Positions 48,073 through 53,497 of a stretch of 53,497 nt of DNA are shown here, piece after piece. Source of the DNA: Serendipita indica DSM 11827 (taxonomy: Eukaryota; Basidiomycota; Agaricomycetes; Sebacinales; Serendipitaceae); NCBI GenBank assembly GCA_910890315.1, contig CAJVGD010000048.1, positions 1 to 53,497 on the forward strand. Direction: 5' to 3'. The translations under genes were made by a program, and so were the position numbers. Below the pieces are notes generated by a model. The model saw only the letters and a list, made by a program, of their open reading frames with translations. It was not told the DNA's origin and did no database searches. Each line of letters begins with the position of its first letter. Within the stretch, counting starts at the first letter, position 1.

Positions 48073-48714
48073 TTAATTACGTCGAGAACTCCGTGTATCT
48101 TGGCTGGGCTTGAAACGCTTCAGGTGAGCGTGGATAGTATTCGTCCAGTTGAATGTTGAACCACTTTTCGCGTGTAGACTTGTAGTACTCTGCACCCCGC
48201 GGGTCGAGGGTCGCTGGCATACGTGGGAGGATGAATGGGAATATTGCAGGTGCGAGTAAAATGACAACGTTTTGCAAATGCGATTTGCAACGCGCGCGTG
48301 TTTGGTGGTAAGACGCGAGGTGTGTCTGGATACTCGGCGTCTAGAAAACTGTGGATAGTCAGCCAGGGATTGGAAGCAGATGGCGGGCGTACATGGCTAT
48401 ATTGATAGAGTCAGCAATGACGCTTGGAGGTCCGCCGTCTTCAGACGGAACAGAGATGACTGGGAGAAACGTCTTTGGTCTATTTGGACCTTGATCCATT
48501 GGCGAAAGTCGAGACGAATCCATAGGCATCAATGTCGGGATAGGAGACGTAGACAGTCTTGTAGGGCAAGCGTTTATAGTTGAGAATATATCTAAACAGA
48601 GGTTACAATGGGTATCCCAATGCGTTTCGACCGACCTTGCTCGCCAAGTGCTGGGGAAGATGCTTGTGGCTTCAGACCAGATGCAACATCGTAGAGTAAT
48701 CTGTTTGATTTCAT
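48073..48714 (-). CDS. Glutathione S-transferase (LigE/etherase type), C-terminally short (GST2)
   Basis: The ATG at 48,714 opens MKSNRLLYDVASGLKPQASS, the thioredoxin-fold start of this GST class. After an intron (about 48,599-48,634) comes YILNYKRLPYKTVYVSYPDI. Then follow LPVISVPSEDGGPPSVIADS with the conserved cis-Pro and glutathione-binding Ser, and AEYPDTPRVLPPNTRALQIA. The C-terminal domain starts PRMPATLDPRGAEYYKSTRE and stops at 48,073, about 80 residues earlier than GST1 (no counterpart of FADFCLGGILV). Some frame changes are seen near 48,480-48,540. The gene is a tandem paralogue of GST1 and may be non-functional. Confidence 0.7.
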
Positions 48715-49034
48715 CGTGTTGTTGGTGTTCCATGTTTGTCGTTTGTGCGCAAGACGGTTTGGAAGTGGCCGCGTAAATACTGGAGACGGCTCCAAATCGA
48801 CTCTCGGCCACCGGCATGCCGAAAATACAATCATGACCCAGCCACAACTACAGCAAGGAAGGACTTCTATTGGTAAAAGCGCTCATGGGAGGGCCAGCCG
48901 ATGGAAAAGGGGACTTTTCTGTAGAGAATCATGTAGTCTCCGAGAAATCATCCTATCCAGCGCTTTTGAGCGGTGTAAAATTGTGTATTCCACCAAGTAC
49001 GTTCGTCGCTCGGACGAAGGAGGATCAAGTCATA

Positions 49035-50003
49035 CTATCGTCTCCATTCCTCTAGTGCCTTGGCAAATCGTGCCCAACGACCTCCGTTCCATGTAGAGAT
49101 ATTTTTCCAGAGATCGTTATTCCACCTTTCCCATCTGGACCCTCGAGACCTTCTCCACCAACAGTTCCACCTAGACAAGGATTCCTCCCAGACAAAAGTC
49201 TGCAAAAGTCGGACCATCCGTTCCCATGACCCAGTGTCGGTAACCTGAAGGAGAGCTTGTCAACGGGGAGGATGGATAGTTTTCGAGCAACGGGCTCATG
49301 GCGTCGTCCTCAAGTTGGCCATTGGAGAGGAGGAAGCCATTGATCGTGTTCAATCCAGCACGCAACTTTTCCATTTGTTGTTTATACTTTTCGGATCCAG
49401 GAGGGCATAGCTCCTTGATGGATACACCCTCTGGACAGTACCATTTTTGGCGTGTGCGGGTGAAATATTCCGCTCCTCGCTCGTCTAATTTTTCCAGAAC
49501 ACGCTGGAGAATCATGGGACGGAGATGTGCGACAAATGTGGTCGCAAGGACGTGCTGGACGAACGCGGCTTGAGAGCGACTGTATTGGGTGGCAGGACAC
49601 GAGGAGTGTCTGGATACTCGCGATCTAGAAATCTATTCGTTGATTAAAATCGAGAACACGCGAATTCTATATCGATGGCTCGCGTACAGCGCAATCTTGA
49701 ACGAGTCGGCGATGACCGAAGGCCCGCCGTCTTTGGAAGGGACAGAGATGACCGGAAGAGTCGAATTGGGCTCATTTTCAAGTAGAGATAGACCCAATTT
49801 CTGCCAAAAGCGGCAATGTCGGGATAGGACACCCAGTGAGTTTCGTAAGCCAGGCGCTTGTAGTTGAGGACATAACTTGGCCAATGTTATCAGGCCTTTT
49901 TTCTGGAGCAGAACAGGGCGAATTACCGTGCTTTCCAAGGGTTTGGAGCCCACGCCTGCGGGGATAGCCGTGATGGAATGTCGTACAGAATAATCTTTGA
50001 CAT
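49035..50003 (-). CDS. Glutathione S-transferase (LigE/etherase type), GST1
   Basis: The ATG at 50,003 opens MSKIILYDIPSRLSPQAWAP then NPWKAR. After an intron ending near 49,877 comes YVLNYKRLAYETHWVSYPDI, then STLPVISVPSKDGGPSVIAD (cis-Pro and GSH-binding region). A second intron near 49,645 follows. The alpha-helical domain has RVLEKLDERGAEYFTRTRQK, GTDGPTFADFCLGGILV and the closing WNGGRWARFAKALEEWRR before the stop at 49,035. Enzymes of this class conjugate glutathione or cleave aryl ethers; in bacteria LigE/LigF cleave lignin beta-ether bonds. The fungal substrate is unknown. A small slip occurs near 49,800. Confidence 0.82.
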
Positions 50004-50252
50004 TGGATACGTTGCCGGGAACAAAAGCGCCGAAGATTGTTTGGGAATGCTGTTTGGCGGGCATTGTCCCGGAGGCGCAAGTGGCAGTGCACAATGGGCC
50101 TCTATGGTTCTCCTTTTGGCCACCCAACCTCCTTTGTATATATCTCGACCTCGAGATCAGTTGGCCGGAGATCACCTCTCCCTTCCTCTCTCCGCCTCCT
50201 CGTTCCCTTTTGTTCCCTTTTCTCCTCCTTCTCGTAGTGGCACAGCCCATTG

Positions 50253-50260
50253 TATATAAG
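50253..50260 (+). promoter_or_regulatory. TATA box
   Basis: TATATAAG lies 45 bp upstream of the ATG at 50,305, preceded by a pyrimidine-rich tract. Spacing fits a core promoter for the small membrane protein gene. Confidence 0.6.
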
Positions 50261-50304
50261 ATACTCATTCATCCTCTGCAGACTCTCCGTTACGATCCAC
50301 CACC

Positions 50305-50721
50305 ATGCCTTTTGCACAAGGAGACATCTTCACCGCCACCTCGACGACAATCAAGTCTTCCAGCGTCAGGCGCTTCCTCCTCGCTCGTCCTCGCTGTTGT
50401 ACGTCTATCGTGCCTCATCCAAAGGCTATCGACTCACCACAACCCTCTAGTTCCAGCATCCACTCGTCCCAATTCTTCATCATCTCTCCTCCTCTTTGTC
50501 GGCACCGCCCTCCAGGCATACTTTGCCCCGCTTCTTCCGTCACCAATTCAGTGGCAGGCACCGACACTTTCCAATCCTTTGCAAAAGATGCCATCCTCGT
50601 CATCTCAGACATGCTCTCGCCGCTCATGCTCCTCGCCATTGGCGTTGGCATGGCGGGTACCCTCTGCCGTGGATTGGAAGTGGTGATTGAATCTGCAGCA
50701 TTCAGAGGTCGCGCTCTATGA
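50305..50721 (+). CDS. Small uncharacterised protein with one membrane helix
   Basis: A 138-codon frame starts MPFAQGDIFTATSTTIKSSS after a TATA box. Near its end it has AILVISDMLSPLMLLAIGVG, a likely membrane helix, then RGLEVVIESAAFRGRAL. The middle (Pro/Ser/His-rich) may contain an intron or a frame change, because another frame has the hydrophobic SSASSSLVLAVVRLSCL. I do not recognise the family. Confidence 0.45.
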   Translation: MPFAQGDIFTATSTTIKSSSVRRFLLARPRCCTSIVPHPKAIDSPQPSSSSIHSSQFFIISPPLCRHRPPGILCPASSVTNSVAGTDTFQSFAKDAILVISDMLSPLMLLAIGVGMAGTLCRGLEVVIESAAFRGRAL

Positions 50722-51263
50722 GCAATATCCTCGACGCTGCCCTCTGGGATTTCGCCTCTTCTTGACGACTATCAAGTCAAGTGAGCGTCCCGACGAGCAT
50801 TATGGACGACACACCCTCATGACCCTTACGACTCACGACCCGTTTACGATCCGATACCACCCCCCCTCCATCTACTGTATCCTTACCCTTCCTCCCCTCC
50901 TCCACACTTTGCTTGTGCATACTTCGTTACTTCGCCCAGCTTCCGTATCTCGAAATTATTCTTCGGGTTCCTTGGAGCTTATTTTTTTTGGCCTTGTATC
51001 AATGCAACTGTTTGACCATGCCTCGTCGTGGTCCCCTAGCCAATGTTTCGTGTGCCGCTGAGTGTGAAACTCTATCATCTCCGCAAATGAGAATCTAAAG
51101 AAATCGTGAACTCCAATTCTTCTGACCGTCTTCGATCTTCAATCGCTGACACTGTACTTTAGACTTTTCAAAGGCCGTTCGCCGGTTGGCCAAAGCCAAC
51201 CGCAAGTTGAGCTCGACCAACAACTGACTACGACTGACTATAAGCCTTTTCATAGTCGCAGGT

Positions 51264-53183
51264 ATGTCAAGGCCTGTTCGAATTTCATCCACTAAGTCCA
51301 GTAAGACAGCCATGCGGCGTTCAACGAGACGAAAACAGCCCCCAAAAGGCGTCAAACCGCAACTTTATACAGAAAAATCTGATGTAGACTCGGCGTCGGA
51401 ACCACCAGAGACCATCGCAGAAACAGGGTCGCGAAGAACGCTCTCCAACGAACCGGTATGCCTCTTATTGCGCCTTCTTGCTTTATATCTAATCCCATAT
51501 TCAGGAAGAGGTCATGGAGACTGTAACGCAGCTATCCAACTTTCTCCCGAGCGAACAAGAAGTCCGACAAGCGCAAACACTCATTTCCCAATACGAAAGA
51601 GAATACGAGGCGGCTCAGGCAGAGTACCAAGTCAAGCTGGAACTAGACGCATTGGCTCATCGAATGTCGACGATCCAATCCCGCATTTTCGAGAAAAGGG
51701 CCTCGATAGCCCCATCCGTCGCGTCCCACAAGACGTTTGTCAATGATCTTTGGCCTTTGCGTACGGGAGAATGCCACCTCCCCATGGACTCTTCACGTCT
51801 GCCGGTCCTGGAGAGCTGCCGCCATGCACACGGCAATGCTTTGGAACCGGATCATGATTGCGCCTTCCAATTGGGCTGGAAGGCGTAAAGGTGCCCCCAA
51901 GTTTTACGAAGGAATGGAAGTCTGTACCTCTGCGGGTCAACTCGAGCGTGCGATCAAGCAAGCGGGCTCAACCCCACTCGAAGTGCGTTTACTCATAAGT
52001 GGGACCGCGTATAGACGCTGGGTGTGGGCGTTTAGTAATTATGATCCCAACGAATATTCGAATCAGGAACGTGAGGTGCATAAACTCCTCGGCCATCTCA
52101 ACGACCTGAACATCCGAGTTCCGTTGCGGGCCCTGGAGATTGACACTGGCGAGAGATTTTCCATCCCGGAAAAGTATCTACAGTGCTTCGTATGGACAGA
52201 CATCGAACGCCTCGTACTCGATGGAGAGTACCCAATGATCCTTTCGGCCGTGGTCGAAAGCGGAGCGAGGAATCTCAAGGTTCTGAGCTTGGATTATCCT
52301 GATATCATCGATGTGATTGACACCATTCCATGGGCACAACTCAAAGAACTGGGTGTCATCAACTCTACCGATCCTCTCGAGTCTCCTCTATTGATTGATG
52401 CATTACGACGATGCAGCAATGTGGAAACTTTGACTCTCAAAGACGTACGCGTCGGTAATCAGGATAGAGCAGACCACCCACTCGTCGAGATGCCTTCGGT
52501 CACCCGATTGACACTAGACTTGGTTGTACCCCTCTGGCCCATCCATTGCCCCAATCTAACTCATCTCTCCATTCAAAATCCAGAACAAATTCACACCACG
52601 CGGATAATCCGTCTCCCAAACCTGGTTTGGCTCGGGTTCAACGGGTCAGTCCTGAACCGCCTCAACTGTTTTGACGCTCCAAAAGCATACATTCGAATGG
52701 ACGTCCGGTGGAGGAAAATCTGACAATCTCAGCGGGTTACGGGACTTGTGGCTTCATAATAACCCCATTGTCATTGATCCCATCGTCGTCAAAGTTTGCG
52801 ACATGACGCTGACCTCGAAATACTTTGCGCTAGCACTCTTTAGGCTCGTTCGCTGCCAACGACTTCACGCGATACGCACGCCTCTTGGACCCGAGTTTTT
52901 CGAGACTCCTGTCCCTGCCGCCCTGGTTGGCAAACGCAAAGGTGGCGCAGGGTCCGGTACCACGATCCCACTTCGTAGTTTCCGAGAGTTTATCTTCGAT
53001 TTTATGGGTGGCAAAAAGGTGGAGGACGGACCGCTTCAAGAAGCCGCCAAGTCGTTTATCAGGAGAAGAGAGGAACTTGGCGCACCCATTCAGAAACTGG
53101 ACATTCGAACGCAAGATGGCACATGGCACGACCTCGTCGAACTTGTGCATAACGAGCAGGCAGGTGAAGTGTCGGATGAATAG
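51264..53183 (+). CDS. F-box protein with LRR-like region
   Basis: The ATG at 51,264 opens a basic, Ser-rich head (MSRPVRISSTKSSKTAMRRS). An intron (about 51,456-51,504) leads to a coiled-coil segment with EQEVRQAQTLISQYEREYEA. The F-box follows as SPIRRVPQDV then IFGLCVRENA and HVCRSWRAAAMHTAMLW, with a frame slip near 51,740. Leucine-spaced strands continue (RALEIDTGERF, NLKVLSLDYPDIIDVID, CSNVETLTLKDVRV, PNLTHLSIQNPEQ), typical of the F-box/LRR-like proteins abundant in Agaricomycetes. Another frame change near 52,690 leads to LRDLWLHNNPIVIDP and the end NEQAGEVSDE at 53,183. It is a likely SCF substrate receptor; the substrate is unknown. Confidence 0.78.
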
Positions 53184-53497
53184 AATGTATACACGTACAT
53201 ATCGCGTATCCGGTCCTATTTTGCATCCTCTTTATCATATTCCAACTAGTTTCCATAATCCACACCTTCGTATTAGCGCCTGTTACTATAAATCGTTACT
53301 TGTACTCGATGTCTATGCATTTCCTGCGTTCATTTCATGTCCGAACTTTCCGAGACGGGCTCTACGGTGTTTGCGATTGCAGCGGGGCGATTCAGATAAT
53401 GCTTCGCCCGCTCCTCGCTCTGCACGAGGTGAGCATACTTGGGCTGAACGAAGGGCTCTGATCAATAAGCCGTCAGAATTTCTCATATTTTGAGCAA
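53184..53497. other. Right flank
   Basis: AT-rich 3' flank of the F-box gene. I see no further gene before the window ends. Confidence 0.4.

Overview
The window looks like nuclear DNA of a filamentous basidiomycete. The evidence is many 49-75 bp GT-AG introns, fungal gene families (F-box proteins, HET-E-like NACHT-WD40 proteins, a CFEM protein, LigE-like glutathione transferases) and a Ty1/copia element. The NLR architecture and the F-box families suggest a Rhizoctonia-like Agaricomycete; that placement is from memory of the families, not from a search.

Layout. An F-box gene leaves the left edge (minus), head to head with an F-box fragment. Positions 1887-6613 (plus) hold NLR1, a NACHT protein with 14 WD40 repeats. 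Positions 7.6-23.8 kb are a housekeeping block: a possible membrane protein, uS11/RPS14, a full ABCC/MRP transporter (minus), an F-box-family gene, a GNAT acetyltransferase, the TFIIH subunit TFB5, the complex I subunit NDUFA2, a mitochondrial HMG-box protein, eL31/RPL31, a single-pass membrane protein and a secreted CFEM protein. At 24.5-24.9 kb a small chimeric gene carries the C-terminus of an extended SDR. Positions 25,510-30,367 (minus) hold NLR2, a paralogue of NLR1 with 15 very similar WD40 repeats.

From about 30.4 to 40 kb the DNA is gene-poor and rich in relics: an unrecognised gene, a truncated carboxylesterase, a possible solo LTR, a 3.6 kb segment bounded by 200 bp inverted repeats with a deaminase-like reading frame, and a 149 bp tandem duplication. 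From 40 to 50 kb there are two extended-SDR reductases and two LigE-type glutathione transferases, all on the minus strand. The second SDR is split at its NAD(P)-binding loop by a 4.9 kb copia element. The right end has a small membrane protein and an F-box gene.

Themes. (1) The two NLRs are likely allorecognition or innate-immunity receptors with fast-evolving propellers. (2) A detoxification or aromatic-metabolism theme is suggested by SDR, GST and ABCC genes. (3) Reading frames differ sharply in quality: TFB5, NDUFA2, eL31 and CFEM are clean, while uS11, ABCC, HMG and the NLR2 propeller carry scattered 1-4 base losses. This may partly be consensus error rather than biology. The best candidates for something new are the 50 bp-period repeat plus hairpin layout shared by the copia LTRs and the unrelated inverted-repeat segment, and the reshuffled SDR C-terminal module.
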